A DNA stretch of 64,000 nucleotides from Actinomycetospora lemnae (GCF_028737315.1 NZ_JAQZAO010000003.1:248001-312000); one strand, 5' to 3'; numbered from the stretch's first letter, positions 39,364-48,701 are shown. Notes: generated from the letters alone by a model not told the origin. Program-made: numbers and translations.

Positions 39364-40821
39364 CTGAGACGGGTCTCAGCGTTCGGGGCGGGAGTGTCGG
39401 GGGTCGGGGCTAGGTTCGAACACGTGAGCGAACGGGTGGGTGCGGCCGGGCGGGTGCTGCTCGAGCGTGCCCGGGCGCGGATGGTCGCCCTGCGCGCCGA
39501 GCAGTTCCGGTTGTTGGAGGACATCGCCGCGCTGGAGGCCGCCGGGGTCGCCGAGCAGACAGGCGATCGGGGGACCTCCCGGCTGGTGGGCGACCTGTGG
39601 CACGTGGACGCCCACGACGCGAAGCGGTGGTGCGACGAGGCCGCCGACCTCACCGCGAGGGTGTCGTTGCTGGGGGAGTCGTTGCCGCCGCGGCTGGCGG
39701 CCACGGCCACGGTCGCGGCGGCCGGGGAGATCGGGCCGGGGCACGTGGCGGTGATCCGGCGGACGATGGCGCGCCTGGAGCGGGTGGACAGCGTGAGCGT
39801 CGAGCAGTGGGGCCAGGCGGAGGCCACGTTGGCCGAGCAGGCCACGTGGCTGGCCCCGCGCCAGCTGGCCAAGGCCGCCGAGGCGTTGTTGGCGCGGCTG
39901 GATCCCGACGGGGTGGCCCCGGACGACGGGCAGGACTGTCGCGATGAGCTGGTGTGGGTGCGGCGGCGCCGGGACGGGTCGTTGGCGTTCAAGGGCCGGT
40001 TGCACGATCCGCTCGATGCCGAGGCGTTCTGCGAGGTGATCGACGGGCTGTCCGAGCCGTGCGGGCCCGACGACCGGCGTGAGCTCGGGCGCCGGCGGGC
40101 CGACGGGCTCAAGGACCTGGTCCAGGACGCCCGCCGCCCCGGCGGCCTGACCACCCACATCGACGACACCGGCATCGACACCGACATCGACGGACCCGAC
40201 CCCGACACCGGCGAGCCCGGCGAGCCCGGCGAGGCCGGGCCCAGCGGGACCGCGGCCGAGGAGGATGCGCTGATCCCGGTGCCGCGCCGCCCCGAGCCGC
40301 GCCCGACGCCCGCACGCCCGTCGGCACCTGTCGAGCGGGCGGGGCGGGCGTTGCTGACGATCACGATGGATCACCGGTGGCTGCGCGCGGCCATCGGTCA
40401 CGCCACCCTGGACTCCGGGCAGCGGGTCGCCGCCGCGACGGTGCGCCGCTGGGCCTGCGATGCCGAGGTCGTGCCCGTGGTGCTCGGCTCGCGCGCCGAA
40501 CCCCTCGACATCGGGCGGGCCACCCGCACCGTGCCCGACGCCCTGCGCCGCGCGCTGAACCTGCGCGACGGCGGCTGTGCCCACCCCGGCTGCGACCGCC
40601 GGCCCCGCCGCTGCCACGCCCACCACATCCGCCACTGGGGCCAGGGCGGCGACACCTGCCTGGCCAACCTGGTGCTGCTCTGCCGCTACCACCACCGGCT
40701 CATCCACCACGGCCACTGGCAGGTCACCATCGTCGACGGGCTGCCCTGGTTCACCCCACCACCCTGGATCGACCCCGACCGACGACCCCGACCCGGCGGC
40801 CGACCCCGCGTCCCCCTCTGA
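39364..40821 (+). repeat. 13E12-type unit, copy B (conserved leader plus HNH gene)
   Basis: The leader begins CTGAG-6 nt-CTCAG (39364-39379) and continues with GCGTTCGGGG, GTGTCGGGGGTC and TCGAACAC before the GTG, as in copy A at 10076. The unit ends at the HNH stop. Immediately downstream is a TetR gene that lacks its 5' half, consistent with the unit having landed in or replaced it. Confidence 0.7.
39424..40821 (+). CDS. HNH endonuclease with DUF222 (13E12 repeat family), copy B
   Basis: A 465-residue paralogue of the copy A protein. It has the helical DUF222 region (for example GEIGPGHVAVIRRTMARLER and CRDELVWVRRRRDGSLAFKG), an Asp/Gly/Pro-rich linker and the zinc-HNH core CAHPGCDRRPRRCHAHHIRH and GGDTCLANLVLLCRYHHRLI, with the shared PRPGGRPRVPL tail. 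Key Cys and His residues are kept. Start is GTG 39424; TAGGTT lies 7 nt upstream, so it is probably leaderless. Compared with copy A it has a shorter linker and several local changes, so the copies are not a recent identical duplication. Confidence 0.9.
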   Translation: MSERVGAAGRVLLERARARMVALRAEQFRLLEDIAALEAAGVAEQTGDRGTSRLVGDLWHVDAHDAKRWCDEAADLTARVSLLGESLPPRLAATATVAAAGEIGPGHVAVIRRTMARLERVDSVSVEQWGQAEATLAEQATWLAPRQLAKAAEALLARLDPDGVAPDDGQDCRDELVWVRRRRDGSLAFKGRLHDPLDAEAFCEVIDGLSEPCGPDDRRELGRRRADGLKDLVQDARRPGGLTTHIDDTGIDTDIDGPDPDTGEPGEPGEAGPSGTAAEEDALIPVPRRPEPRPTPARPSAPVERAGRALLTITMDHRWLRAAIGHATLDSGQRVAAATVRRWACDAEVVPVVLGSRAEPLDIGRATRTVPDALRRALNLRDGGCAHPGCDRRPRRCHAHHIRHWGQGGDTCLANLVLLCRYHHRLIHHGHWQVTIVDGLPWFTPPPWIDPDRRPRPGGRPRVPL

Positions 40822-40864
40822 GGCGTCCGGTTCCGCCTGCAGCCCGCGGTCGGACGTGCTGGTC

Positions 40865-41206
40865 ATGGACCCGCTGTGCGTCACGGACGGGTTCGCCGGA
40901 GCGGCCCGCTCGGTCGCCGCCCTCGTCGAGCCCGACCGCGACCTCATGGTCCGGCGGGCCCGGGTCACCGCCCGGACGCCGGCGCTGCAGGCGCGGGAGG
41001 GCATGAAGCACGCGGCAATGCAGCAGCTGCTGGTCGACGAGCTCGAGCGCCGCGGGTACCGGCGCGAGCGGGCGCGGCTCGTCGCCGGGATCGGGATCGC
41101 CTGCGTCACCGAGGCCCTCACCCGCTGGCTCGAGGACCCCGACGCCGGCTCGCTCGTCGCGGCGCTCGACGGCGTCGAGGCGGAGGTGCGTGCCCTCGTC
41201 CCGTGA
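40865..41206 (+). pseudogene. TetR-family regulator, 3' half only
   Basis: A 113-codon open frame whose product matches the ligand domain of TetR/AcrR regulators: VRRARVTARTPALQAREGMK, HAAMQQLLVDELERRGYRRE, ARLVAGIGIACVTEALTRWL and EDPDAGSLVAALDGVEAEVR. The N-terminal helix-turn-helix is missing; the frame upstream runs into unrelated sequence just after the 13E12-type unit. The gene seems truncated at its 5' end by that unit. It would not bind DNA. Confidence 0.7.
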
Positions 41207-41270
41207 CGGCCCACGGCTTCATCCCCCACGGGTGGGGACGGCCGGGTGCCCGCGGCACTACGACGGTGGC

Positions 41271-41543
41271 GTGTGCCTGCTCATCATCCTGCTCCTGCTC
41301 GGGCCCCGGGCCGTGATCATCGTGTGGTGGCTCCTCGCGCCGCTGGTGTGGGACGCCGCGTTCGGGACGCTGCTGGTGCCGATCCTCGGCTTCATCTTCC
41401 TGCCGTGGACGACGTTGGTGTACGTGCTGGTCGTGCCCGGCGGCATCGGCGGTCTCGATGTCCTGTGGCTCGTGCTGGCGGTCCTGCTCGACGTGAGCAG
41501 CCACGTGGGCGCGTACGGCCGCCGGCGGCGCGCGGTGGCGTGA
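41271..41543 (+). CDS. Conserved actinobacterial small membrane protein
   Basis: A 90-residue hydrophobic protein with two or three membrane segments (LIILLLLGPRAVIIVWWLLA, LLVPILGFIFLPWTTLVYVL and LDVLWLVLAVLLDVSSHVGA). The W-D-x-x-F-G-x-x-L-V-P-x-x-G-x-x-F-L-P-W-T-T core resembles a conserved actinobacterial membrane family. Function unknown. GTG 41271 is used. It stands among gene remnants. Confidence 0.65.
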   Translation: MCLLIILLLLGPRAVIIVWWLLAPLVWDAAFGTLLVPILGFIFLPWTTLVYVLVVPGGIGGLDVLWLVLAVLLDVSSHVGAYGRRRRAVA

Positions 41544-41574
41544 CCTCGCCCCGACCCTCCCGACGACGGCGCCC

Positions 41575-41652
41575 ATGAGCACCCACACCGCGGTCGTCAC
41601 CGGCGGTCGGGGCATCGGGCGCGCCGTCGTCGAGCGGTCATGGCGCCGATGA
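41575..41652 (+). pseudogene. SDR gene, 5' fragment
   Basis: From ATG 41575 the first 20 residues read STHTAVVTGGRGIGRAVVER, an SDR cofactor-binding start, but the frame ends at the TGA 41650-41652 and no SDR body follows. The rest of the gene appears deleted. Confidence 0.6.
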
Positions 41653-41952
41653 CACCGGCGCGGTGCCGTCGTGCGAGGTGCCGTCGGTCGCGGCCCCGTC
41701 CGGTGGGGCCGAGAGCGCCTGCTGGAGCTGCTCGTGCCGGGCCGGGTCGGCGAGCGCGGCCCCGGCGGTGCTGCCCGGCCCGCCGAACCGCTCGCCGAGG
41801 GCCGAGAGCCGGGCGGGCAGGTCGGCGACCAGCGAGCTGATCTCGGAGACCGCCGGGACGATGTGCACGGCCGCCAGGCCGACGAGCACCGCCAGCACCG
41901 CCAGCACCGCCAGCACGAGGACCGCCACCGCCAGGCCCAGCACCACCTTCAC
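41638..41952 (-). CDS. Small membrane-anchored protein, hypothetical
   Basis: A 104-residue protein beginning with a very hydrophobic segment, VVLGLAVAVLVLAVLAVLAV and more, then an external or cytoplasmic helical-polar part with VSEISSLVADLPARLSALGE and a Gly/Ala/Thr-rich tail. The hydrophobic region could be a membrane anchor or uncleaved signal peptide. GTG at 41952. No family recognised. It overlaps the SDR remnant and lies next to the sulfatase remnant, so it is one of few intact frames in this degraded stretch, and its own reality is uncertain. Confidence 0.45.
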   Translation of the reverse strand: MKVVLGLAVAVLVLAVLAVLAVLVGLAAVHIVPAVSEISSLVADLPARLSALGERFGGPGSTAGAALADPARHEQLQQALSAPPDGAATDGTSHDGTAPVSSAP

Positions 41953-41955
41953 CGG

Positions 41956-42120
41956 CTACGGGCGGACGATCCGGAAGCCGGCGACCGGCTGGTCCGTGAG
42001 GTCGAGGACGGTCGTCAGCACGTCGCGGTCGCCGTCGAACTCGATCCCGTCGGTGCCCGCCCCGCCGAGGAGCCCGAGGAGCTGCGCGCGGGTCAGCGTG
42101 ATCGTCAGGTCGGCCTCGTC
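41956..42120 (-). pseudogene. Alkylsulfatase-type gene, 3' fragment
   Basis: About 50 codons read ADLTITLTRAQLLGLLGGAG then EFDGDRDVLTTVLDLTDQPV and AGFRIVRP, resembling the SCP2-like C-terminal domain of alkyl/aryl sulfatases of the metallo-beta-lactamase family (ends '...F-x-I-V-x-P'). Upstream of about 42120 the frame becomes unlike protein and runs against a coding-like piece on the other strand. No metallo-beta-lactamase core is present. Confidence 0.45.
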
Positions 42121-42308
42121 CCGGCGGCGCGGCGGGCTCGTCCGGCTGCAGGCGCTGGGGCTGCGGGTCGTCGAGACGCGCACCCTGCCGGACTGAACGG
42201 CGCGGCTAGGCTCGTCCGGTCAACGATCGCGCCACGACATGGCGCCGTCGCCGGGGCCACGACCGGCCCACTGACCGGCCCACTGCCCGGCCCGCGAGAG
42301 GAGTCGCC

Positions 42309-43139
42309 GTGGTCCGCGTGAGCGGCACGGCACACGACGTCGGGAGCGAGGGCGGGTCCCGCCCCGGGATCGCCACGATCGGTGTGGTCGGCGGCGTCGT
42401 CGGCGGGCTGATCGGTGGGGGCAGCGGAGTGCTCTTCGTGCCCGCGCTCGACCGCTTCACCGCGATGACCCGCGCGCGGGTCCACGGCACGTCGACGATC
42501 GCGAACATCGGGGTCTGCGTGGCCGGCGCCGCGGCCTACGCGGTCGGCGGCGGGGCGCTGGACCTGCGGGTCGGGACCGGCATGCTCGTCGGCGGCACGG
42601 TCGGCGGACTGCTGGGGCCGTGGCTGCTCGCCCGCGCGCGTGAGACCGTGCTGCGCGTCCTGCTCATCGCGATCCTGCTGCTGACCGCGGGCAAGTTCAC
42701 GCTCGACGCCGTCGACCCGACGGTGTTCGGTCACGCCCTGGTGCCGGCGGACGTCCTCGCGGACCCGTGGTTCGTCGTCCCGACGACCGTCCTGGTCGGG
42801 CTGGTGATCGGCGCGTGGTCCGGCGCGATGGGCCTGGGCGGCGGGCTGCTCGCGGTGCCGGCCCTCGTCCTGCTCTTCGGCGTCGAGCTGCACGTCGCCG
42901 CGGGCACGTCGTTGCTGATGTTCATCCCGAACTCGATCGTCGGATCGGTGGTGCACGCCCGCCAGGGCACGGCCTCGGCGCGCTGGGGGTGGCTGCTCGG
43001 GCTGACCGCCGCGCCCGGCGTGATCGCCGGTGCCGTGCTCGGCCTGGCCCTCGACGCCGAGGTCCTCGGGCTGGTGTTCGCGGTGTTCGCGCTGCTCATG
43101 GCGCTCCGGGAGATCCTCGCGCTGCGGCGGCGATGGTGA
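42309..43139 (+). CDS. TauE/SafE family sulfite/sulfonate exporter-like membrane protein
   Basis: A 276-residue protein with eight or so membrane segments in two repeats. Repeat 1 has GGVVGGLIGGGSGVLFVPAL, repeat 2 GLVIGAWSGAMGLGGGLLAV, the Gly-rich G-x-G-G-G-x-x-x-V-P-x-L motifs of TauE/SafE permeases. Substrates in the family are sulfite, sulfoacetate or other organosulfur anions; the nearby sulfatase remnant is suggestive but weak context. GTG 42309 has GAGAGGAG upstream. It is alone in its transcript as far as can be seen. Confidence 0.85.
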   Translation: MVRVSGTAHDVGSEGGSRPGIATIGVVGGVVGGLIGGGSGVLFVPALDRFTAMTRARVHGTSTIANIGVCVAGAAAYAVGGGALDLRVGTGMLVGGTVGGLLGPWLLARARETVLRVLLIAILLLTAGKFTLDAVDPTVFGHALVPADVLADPWFVVPTTVLVGLVIGAWSGAMGLGGGLLAVPALVLLFGVELHVAAGTSLLMFIPNSIVGSVVHARQGTASARWGWLLGLTAAPGVIAGAVLGLALDAEVLGLVFAVFALLMALREILALRRRW

Positions 43140-43231
43140 GGGCGTCTCGCTCCGTTCCGTCGTGACGGTCGCGTGAAGGCTCACCCGCTCGGCCGATAGG
43201 CCCGTCACCGAACAGCAGGACGGTACAGAGC

Positions 43232-44375
43232 GTGACCGACACCGCGGCTGCGCCGCCGACCTCGACGACGGCCGAGGTGCACCCCTCGGTCGAGCAGATC
43301 GTGGCCGCGCCGGCGGCCGCGGGGGAGCGCGTGGTGCTGCGCCACCCCGACGGCGAGACGACGGGCGCGGAGCTGCTGGCGTCGATCCACCGCTACGCCC
43401 GCGCGCTGGCGAGCCTGGGGGTCGGCACCGGTGACCTGGTGGCCCAGTACGCCCCGAACCGCCCCGACGCGCTCGCGGTCCGCTACGCCACGCACCTGAT
43501 CGACGCGGGCGCGGTGTACCTGTCGGCGCCGCCCGGAGCCGAGCGGCGGGCCCGCCAGCTCGAGCAGATCGACCCGCGGCTGGTCGTGGTGTTCCCACAG
43601 ACCGCCCGACCTGTTCCTCGTCGAGCCCCAGCTCGTCGCGCTGATGGACCACCCCGACGTCGCGCGCCGGGACCTGTCGAGCCTGCGGACGCTGACCCAC
43701 ATCGGGGCGTCGGCGCCACCGGCCCTGCGCCGCCGGGCCCGTGAGCGCCTCGGCCCGGTCATCCAGCACACCTACGGCGCCAGCGAGATGGGCATCGTCA
43801 GCGCGCTGCGCCCCGCCGAGCACGACCCCGACGACCCCGAGCGCGCCACCAGCGCCGGGCGCGTCCTGCCCGGCGTGGAGGTCCGGTTCCGCCGCGACGA
43901 CGGCACCCTCGACCCGGCGTACGGCGTCATGGAGGTGCGCTCGCCGGCGATGGCGCACGGGTACCGCCGCCGGCCGGCCGAGCAGGCCGCGCACTTCGTC
44001 GACGGCTGGTACCGCACCGGCGACCTCGGCCGCCTCGGCGCCGACGGCCACCTGCACGTCCTCGGGCGCGCCGCCGACTGCGCGGTCGTCGACGGACGCC
44101 TGGTCACCCCGACCGGCATCGAGGACACGCTGATGCGCCTGCCCGCGGTGCGCTACGCCGTGGTCGTCGCCGACCCCGACCACGACCGCCGGGTGGCCGC
44201 CGTGCAGGCCTGGCCGCGCGGCGAGATCGACCCGGCGTCGTGCCGGGAGGCGGTGGCCGCCGAGCACGGCGAGACCGTCGCGGCGACGCTGGTCGTGGTC
44301 CCCTTCGGCGAGGTCCCGCTGACCGAGCAGGGCAAGCCCGACCGCGCCGCGATCCTGGCCCACGCGCCGGCGTGA
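43232..44375 (+). pseudogene. AMP-dependent acyl-CoA synthetase, internal deletion and frameshift
   Basis: GTG 43232 begins a ligase-like N-terminus (VEQIVAAPAAAGERVVLRHP, SLGVGTGDLVAQYAPNRPDA) to about 43600. From about 43612 a different frame reads PDLFLVEPQLVALMDHPDVA and goes on to GYRRRP, RTGDLGRLGADGHLHVLGRA and PLTEQGKPDRAAIL, the normal C-terminal domain. The central region with the P-loop (S-G-T-T-G-x-P-K) is missing, about 100-150 residues, and the frame changes at the join. Not functional as a ligase. Confidence 0.8.
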
Positions 44376-44460
44376 GCCGCTCCGGCCCGGTCCGCGGGGT
44401 CGTCGGATCGAGCGGTCGTGACGGTCGCCCCGCGGCGCCCGACAGGGAAGGATGGCCGCC

Positions 44461-44841
44461 GTGACCGTGGGTGGACCGGCGGAGCGGGGCTCGTTCGAGG
44501 ACGAGCCCGCGGGCACGGTCGCCCTGGACGAGGTGCCCGAGGGCGTGGTGCTCACGGTGGGCGGCGCGCTCGACCTCGCGCTCGCGCCGACGCTGCGGCG
44601 GACCGTCGAGCGGGCCGCCCGGCTGCGGCCGCGGCTGATCGTCATCGACCTGACCGCGGTGACCTTCCTGGCGTCCTCGGGCATGGCGGAGCTCGTCCGC
44701 GCCAGACGGCAGCTGCGCGGCGAGGTCGGGGTCCGCGTCGTCGCGACGGGCCGTCTCGTGCTGCGTCCGCTCCAGCTGACCCGGCTCACCGACGAGCTCG
44801 ACATCCACGCGACCCTCGCCGACGCCCTCGCCCGGGGCTGA
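44461..44841 (+). CDS. STAS-domain anti-sigma factor antagonist
   Basis: A 126-residue STAS protein. The core is [20 protein letters not shown] and [20 protein letters not shown], with a conserved Ser (LASSG) as the kinase target, then [20 protein letters not shown]. It would sequester a kinase of the RsbW type when unphosphorylated. GTG 44461 is used with GGGAAGG 9 nt upstream; an ATG at 44452 has the ribosome site abutting it. The GAF-PP2C gene starts 18 nt downstream on the same strand, so the phosphatase and STAS protein probably form one switch. Confidence 0.88.
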   Translation: MTVGGPAERGSFEDEPAGTVALDEVPEGVVLTVGGALDLALAPTLRRTVERAARLRPRLIVIDLTAVTFLASSGMAELVRARRQLRGEVGVRVVATGRLVLRPLQLTRLTDELDIHATLADALARG

Positions 44842-44858
44842 GCCGGGGGATGTCCGCG

Positions 44859-46442
44859 ATGCTCGACACGGCCGACGGCCCGGGCCCCGACGCCGAGACG
44901 CTGTTGACCGCCCTGGCCGCGACGGTGCGCGGTCCGGACGGGCGGCCGGTGCCGGTCGAGCGCGTGCCGCTCGACGGCGACGCCGTGGCCGCGCTGTGCG
45001 GCGCCGCGGCCGACGGCCCCGGCGTCGTCGTGCCCGACGACGACCGGCTCGCCGCGCGTCTCCCGGGCGCGACCGCCGCGATCGTCGTCGCCGACCGGGC
45101 GGCCGGCGGCGGCGTCGCGCTCGTCGCCCGCGCGACGGTCGACCACACCCACCGCGTCGCCGCCGAGGCGGTGGCCGCCGCGACGGGCGGGCTGCACCGG
45201 GCCCTCGCCGGCCTGCGGGCCGAGGCCGCCGTCATCGGCGCGCTGCAGTCGGTGGGGCGGCGGCTGACCGCGCAGCTGGACATCGACACGCTCGTGCAGG
45301 ACGCCACCGACGCCGCGACGACGGCGGTCGGGGCGGCGTTCGGCGCGTTCTTCTACAACCTCGTCGACCGGTTCGGCGAGTCCTACACCCTGTACACGCT
45401 GTCCGGCGTGCCGCGGGAGGCGTTCTCGCGGTTCCCGATGCCACGCAACACCGAGGTCTTCGCGCCCACCTTCGACGGCACGGGCACGGTGCGCAGCGAC
45501 GACATCACCAGCGACCGCCGCTTCGGCCACAACGCGCCCTACCACGGCATGCCCGAGGGCCACCTGCCCGTGCGCAGCTACCTGGCGGTGTCGGTGATCA
45601 GCCCGACCAGCGGGCAGGTGCTCGGCGGCTTCTTCTTCGGCCACCCCGAGCCCGGCCGGTTCACCGGACGCCACGAGGCGCTGGCCGAGGGCATCGCCGG
45701 CTACTCCGCCATCGCGCTCGACAACGCGCAGCTCTACGAGCGCGAGCGCAACCTCACCCGCGAGCTGTCGCGCAGCATGCTGCCCGAGGCGCCCGCGGTG
45801 CCGGGGGTGGAGCTGGTCACCCGCTACCTGCCCGCGTCCACCGGACACAAGATCGGCGGCGACTGGTTCGACGTCGTCCCGCTCGCCGCCGGGGCGACCG
45901 CCTACGTGATCGGCGACGTCGTCGGCCACGGCGTCACCGCCGCGACCGTCATGGGCCAGGTGCGCACGGCGATCCGCTCCTACGCCCTGCTCGGCCTGGC
46001 TCCCTCGGAGGTGCTGCGGCACGTCTCGGCGCTGCTCGACGCCTTCGCCGACCCGACCTTCGTCACCTGCTTCTACGCCGTGCACACCCCCGGGGACGGG
46101 CTGGTCTACGCCAACGCCGGGCACCTGCCGGCGGTCCTGCGCCACGCCGACGGCACCCTCGAGCAGCTCGGCGAGGCCATGGCCCAGCCGCTGGGTGTCG
46201 GCAGCACGTTCGGCGAGCGCACCGCGGCGTTCCCGCCCGGCACCGACCTCCTGCTCTACACCGACGGCCTGGTCGAGAGCCGCAGCCGCGACCTCACCGA
46301 GGGCATCGAGTGGCTGCTCGCGGCCGTGGTCGGGCTGCCCCGCCCGATCACCGGTGAGGCCTGCGACGGTCTCGTCGCGACGCTGACCGGCGGTGCCCAC
46401 GACGACGACATCGCCCTCGTCGCGGTCCACCGGACCGCGTGA
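44859..46442 (+). CDS. GAF-domain PP2C (SpoIIE/RsbU) phosphatase
   Basis: A 527-residue phosphatase. An N-terminal region without a known domain (about 1-130) contains [17 protein letters not shown] Ala-rich stretches, followed by a GAF domain (about 130-300: [60 protein letters not shown]). The SpoIIE domain has [55 protein letters not shown] and [12 protein letters not shown], metal ligands kept. It would dephosphorylate the STAS protein encoded just upstream. ATG 44859 is preferred over ATG 44850, because GGGGGA at 44845-44850 overlaps the latter. Confidence 0.9.
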   Translation: MLDTADGPGPDAETLLTALAATVRGPDGRPVPVERVPLDGDAVAALCGAAADGPGVVVPDDDRLAARLPGATAAIVVADRAAGGGVALVARATVDHTHRVAAEAVAAATGGLHRALAGLRAEAAVIGALQSVGRRLTAQLDIDTLVQDATDAATTAVGAAFGAFFYNLVDRFGESYTLYTLSGVPREAFSRFPMPRNTEVFAPTFDGTGTVRSDDITSDRRFGHNAPYHGMPEGHLPVRSYLAVSVISPTSGQVLGGFFFGHPEPGRFTGRHEALAEGIAGYSAIALDNAQLYERERNLTRELSRSMLPEAPAVPGVELVTRYLPASTGHKIGGDWFDVVPLAAGATAYVIGDVVGHGVTAATVMGQVRTAIRSYALLGLAPSEVLRHVSALLDAFADPTFVTCFYAVHTPGDGLVYANAGHLPAVLRHADGTLEQLGEAMAQPLGVGSTFGERTAAFPPGTDLLLYTDGLVESRSRDLTEGIEWLLAAVVGLPRPITGEACDGLVATLTGGAHDDDIALVAVHRTA

Positions 46443-46479
46443 GCGCAAGACTCCCGGTCCGGGGACGACGACGCCCCCC

Positions 46480-47244
46480 TCAGCTCCGGCGGTGTGCGCC
46501 CTTCTTCTCGACCTCGCCGGCGAGCCACTCGGCGACCTTGGCCAGCTTCATGTTCGTGTTCTGCGACGACTCGACGAGCATCGAGAACGCCTGCGCCTGC
46601 CCGACGCCGAAGCGCTCCATGAGGATGCCCTTGGCCTGCCCGATGACGTCGCGGCTCGCCAGCGCGGTGTGCAGGCCCTGGATGCGCTGGGCGCCGTGCA
46701 GCACCAGCGCGGCCTGGGCGGCGAACAGCCGACCGGCGTCGGCGGTGCTCTCGTCGAACACGTGCGGCTGCGAGGCGTAGAGGTTCAGCGCCCCGGCGCT
46801 GCCGCGCTCGGCGAAGAGCTGGAACGACATCAGCGAGCCGATGCCGAGTTCCCGCGCCGCGCGCGCGTAGCGGGGCCACCGGTGGTCCGCCTCGGCCATG
46901 TCGTCGACCACGGTGCGCTGCTCGTGCCAGATGGAGTCCAGGCACGGTCCCTCGCCGAGGTCGTTCTGCAGCTCGTCGATCTGCTGGACGATGTCGCTGC
47001 TCGGGACGTACGACTCGACCCGCCGACCGTCCTCGACCAGCGAGATCCCGGCCTCCTCGACGTGCGGCACCGTCTGGATCGCGCCCCGCACCACCAGCCG
47101 GAGAGTGTGCTCGACGCCCTCCTCGCCCCGGTCCAGCAAGTCGCGCGCGGCTTGCTCCAGCGTGCCCGCCATGTCCTCGCCGACACGCTCGGTCGCGTCC
47201 TGGGTGACGTGCTCGGGCTCGTCGCGCTCCTGTGTGGACGCCAT
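46480..47244 (-). CDS. GAF - ANTAR regulator
   Basis: A 254-residue protein related to the one at 35533. The first 45 residues are a charged helical lead; GAF spans about 50-190 (IVQQIDELQNDLGEGPCLDS, GSLMSFQLFAERGSAGALNL). The ANTAR domain is ALASRDVIGQAKGILMERFG, VGQAQAFSMLVESSQNTNMK and LAKVAEWLAGEVEK. As an RNA-binding antiterminator it would act on leaders with paired hairpins. It is convergent with the GAF-PP2C gene. The leader has GGGTAA 9 nt before the start as a possible -10 of an alternative sigma factor; no ribosome site is clear. ATG 47244. Confidence 0.93.
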   Translation of the reverse strand: MASTQERDEPEHVTQDATERVGEDMAGTLEQAARDLLDRGEEGVEHTLRLVVRGAIQTVPHVEEAGISLVEDGRRVESYVPSSDIVQQIDELQNDLGEGPCLDSIWHEQRTVVDDMAEADHRWPRYARAARELGIGSLMSFQLFAERGSAGALNLYASQPHVFDESTADAGRLFAAQAALVLHGAQRIQGLHTALASRDVIGQAKGILMERFGVGQAQAFSMLVESSQNTNMKLAKVAEWLAGEVEKKGAHRRS

Positions 47245-47318
47245 GCGAAGAGGATTACCCACGGGAGGAAGGGGCCGACACCGCCGGATCGACGCATGGC
47301 TCGCCCGCACGGGCGTCC

Positions 47319-48131
47319 TCACCGCCCGGCTCGTCCCCGCCTCTCGCTGAGCGTCACGGTGGCGCCGAGGACGTGGCCGTCGTCGTCGCGGCGGGTGGAG
47401 ATCAGCACGTCCATCACCAGCGGGCGCTGCGGGGTGGGGCAGGGCACCGCGAGGAGCGCCGGGACGGGCAGCTCCCCGCGCAGGGCGGCGCGGATGTTCG
47501 CCGAGACGGTGGCGCTGACCGGGTCGTCGACGGCCGCGGCGTCGCTGACCGCGAGGTAGGAGCGGCCGACCCCGGTCCGGGCGGGGTCACCGCCGTGGGC
47601 CACGCCGAAGTCGGCCCACGCCTGGTTGACCCACACGATCACCCCGTCGGTGTCGAGCAGCGCGATCTGCACGGCCGGGCCGGGGCGCTGGGCGGGACGC
47701 GCCGCGAGGAAGCGCATGGCGGCGGCCGTGCGCCGCGGGTCCGGCAGACCGGGGCCGCCCTCGTCGCCGGTGCGGTCCTCGCGCAGCGTGGTGCGGGGGG
47801 ACCGGCCGTAGCGGCGGTGGTACTCGCCGGCGAAGCGGCCCGCGTTGGTGAAGCCCCAGCGGCCGGCGACCGCGGCCACGGTGTCGCCGCGGGCGGGATC
47901 GGCGACGGCCAGGCCGCGGTGGGCGCCCTCGAGCCGGGCCGCGCGCAGGTACTGGCGCGGGGTCTGGCCGCGCTCGCGGCGGAACGCGGCCTGCAGCGCC
48001 CGCGCTCCCACCCGCGCCGCGGCGGCGATCTGCGCGACCGAGATGCCGTCGCCCGCGTGCCGGTCGATGAACTGCACGGCCCGCCGCACGACCGGGTCGG
48101 CCGGTCGTGGGAGGCCGGCGGCTGGCGTCAC
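47319..48131 (-). CDS. AraC-family regulator with C-terminal PAS domain
   Basis: A 270-residue regulator. The HTH is N-terminal: [40 protein letters not shown] and [52 protein letters not shown], two helix-turn-helix units. The C-terminal half is PAS-like ([40 protein letters not shown]), an order opposite to the usual AraC layout. It may sense a cytoplasmic ligand. GTG 48131 is used; GGGGAG is at 48138-48143. The adjacent small membrane gene is not an obvious target, and the nitrile locus starts about 570 nt upstream on the same strand. Confidence 0.83.
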   Translation of the reverse strand: MTPAAGLPRPADPVVRRAVQFIDRHAGDGISVAQIAAAARVGARALQAAFRRERGQTPRQYLRAARLEGAHRGLAVADPARGDTVAAVAGRWGFTNAGRFAGEYHRRYGRSPRTTLREDRTGDEGGPGLPDPRRTAAAMRFLAARPAQRPGPAVQIALLDTDGVIVWVNQAWADFGVAHGGDPARTGVGRSYLAVSDAAAVDDPVSATVSANIRAALRGELPVPALLAVPCPTPQRPLVMDVLISTRRDDDGHVLGATVTLSERRGRAGR

Positions 48132-48362
48132 CACGCACTCCCCATCGTCGTCGGCTCGGCTCGCCCTCGGCCCCCGTGGGGCCGTCACGGTGGCACCGTC
48201 GGGCGTCCCTGCGCCTACCCGACCGCGGGGCACCGGCAACCCTGCCTACCGGCGCCCGTGCTCCCGCAGGAACGCGACCACGCGCGCCTCACCGCGTCGT
48301 CACCCGCGGCCCTCGTGGCCGGGATCATCGACCGTCCGGGTGATGATCTCGGGGGCGGCGGC

Positions 48363-48569
48363 TCAGAGCACGACGAGCCCGAGGATCAGCGCGAGGGCGA
48401 CGAGGACGAGCAGGATGGCGGCGCCGACGAGGACGCCCCGCCGGCCGCGCCCGTCCGCGGGGGCCTTCTCGTCCCGCCGCGTGCGGGGGCCCTGCTGGTG
48501 GTGGTGGCGGCCGCGGTCGTGCTCCGCGGCCAGGTCGTCCTGCGTCGGGCCGTGGTCTGCACCGGTCAT
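48363..48569 (-). CDS. Small single-pass membrane protein, hypothetical
   Basis: A 68-residue protein: a polar, His/Arg/Asp-rich N-terminus (TQDDLAAEHDRGRHHHQQGP) of about 45 residues and one C-terminal membrane segment (GVLVGAAILLVLVALALILG). The His-rich part may bind metal. No family recognised. ATG 48569 lacks a clear ribosome site. It lies between the AraC-type gene and the nitrile operon, on the same strand as both. Confidence 0.5.
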   Translation of the reverse strand: MTGADHGPTQDDLAAEHDRGRHHHQQGPRTRRDEKAPADGRGRRGVLVGAAILLVLVALALILGLVVL

Positions 48570-48701
48570 CGGCGCGGGTTCCCGTCGGGCGCGGGGGCGC
48601 AACCGTCCGTGCCTGTGATCAGCTCGTCATCGGGTGCGTCACGGGCGCGGCGAGGGCGCCGAGGTGCAGCGCGACCGTGACGGAGGCCGTCGTCGTGCGG
48701 C

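Noticed and set aside
40140..40330. Asp/Gly/Pro tandem codons in the HNH linkers as a DNA repeat array
   Set aside because: They are low-complexity protein linkers of differing length in the two copies and do not form a regular DNA array.
42130..42196. Plus-strand tail reading LVRLQALGLRVVETRTLPD before a stop
   Set aside because: Coding-like but too short to assign; mentioned only as part of the remnant cluster.
48246..48290. Minus-strand tail reading ARVVAFLREHGRR before a stop, like the end of a hydrolase
   Set aside because: Only about 15 codons; no upstream part of a gene could be joined to it. It may be a remnant but cannot be supported.
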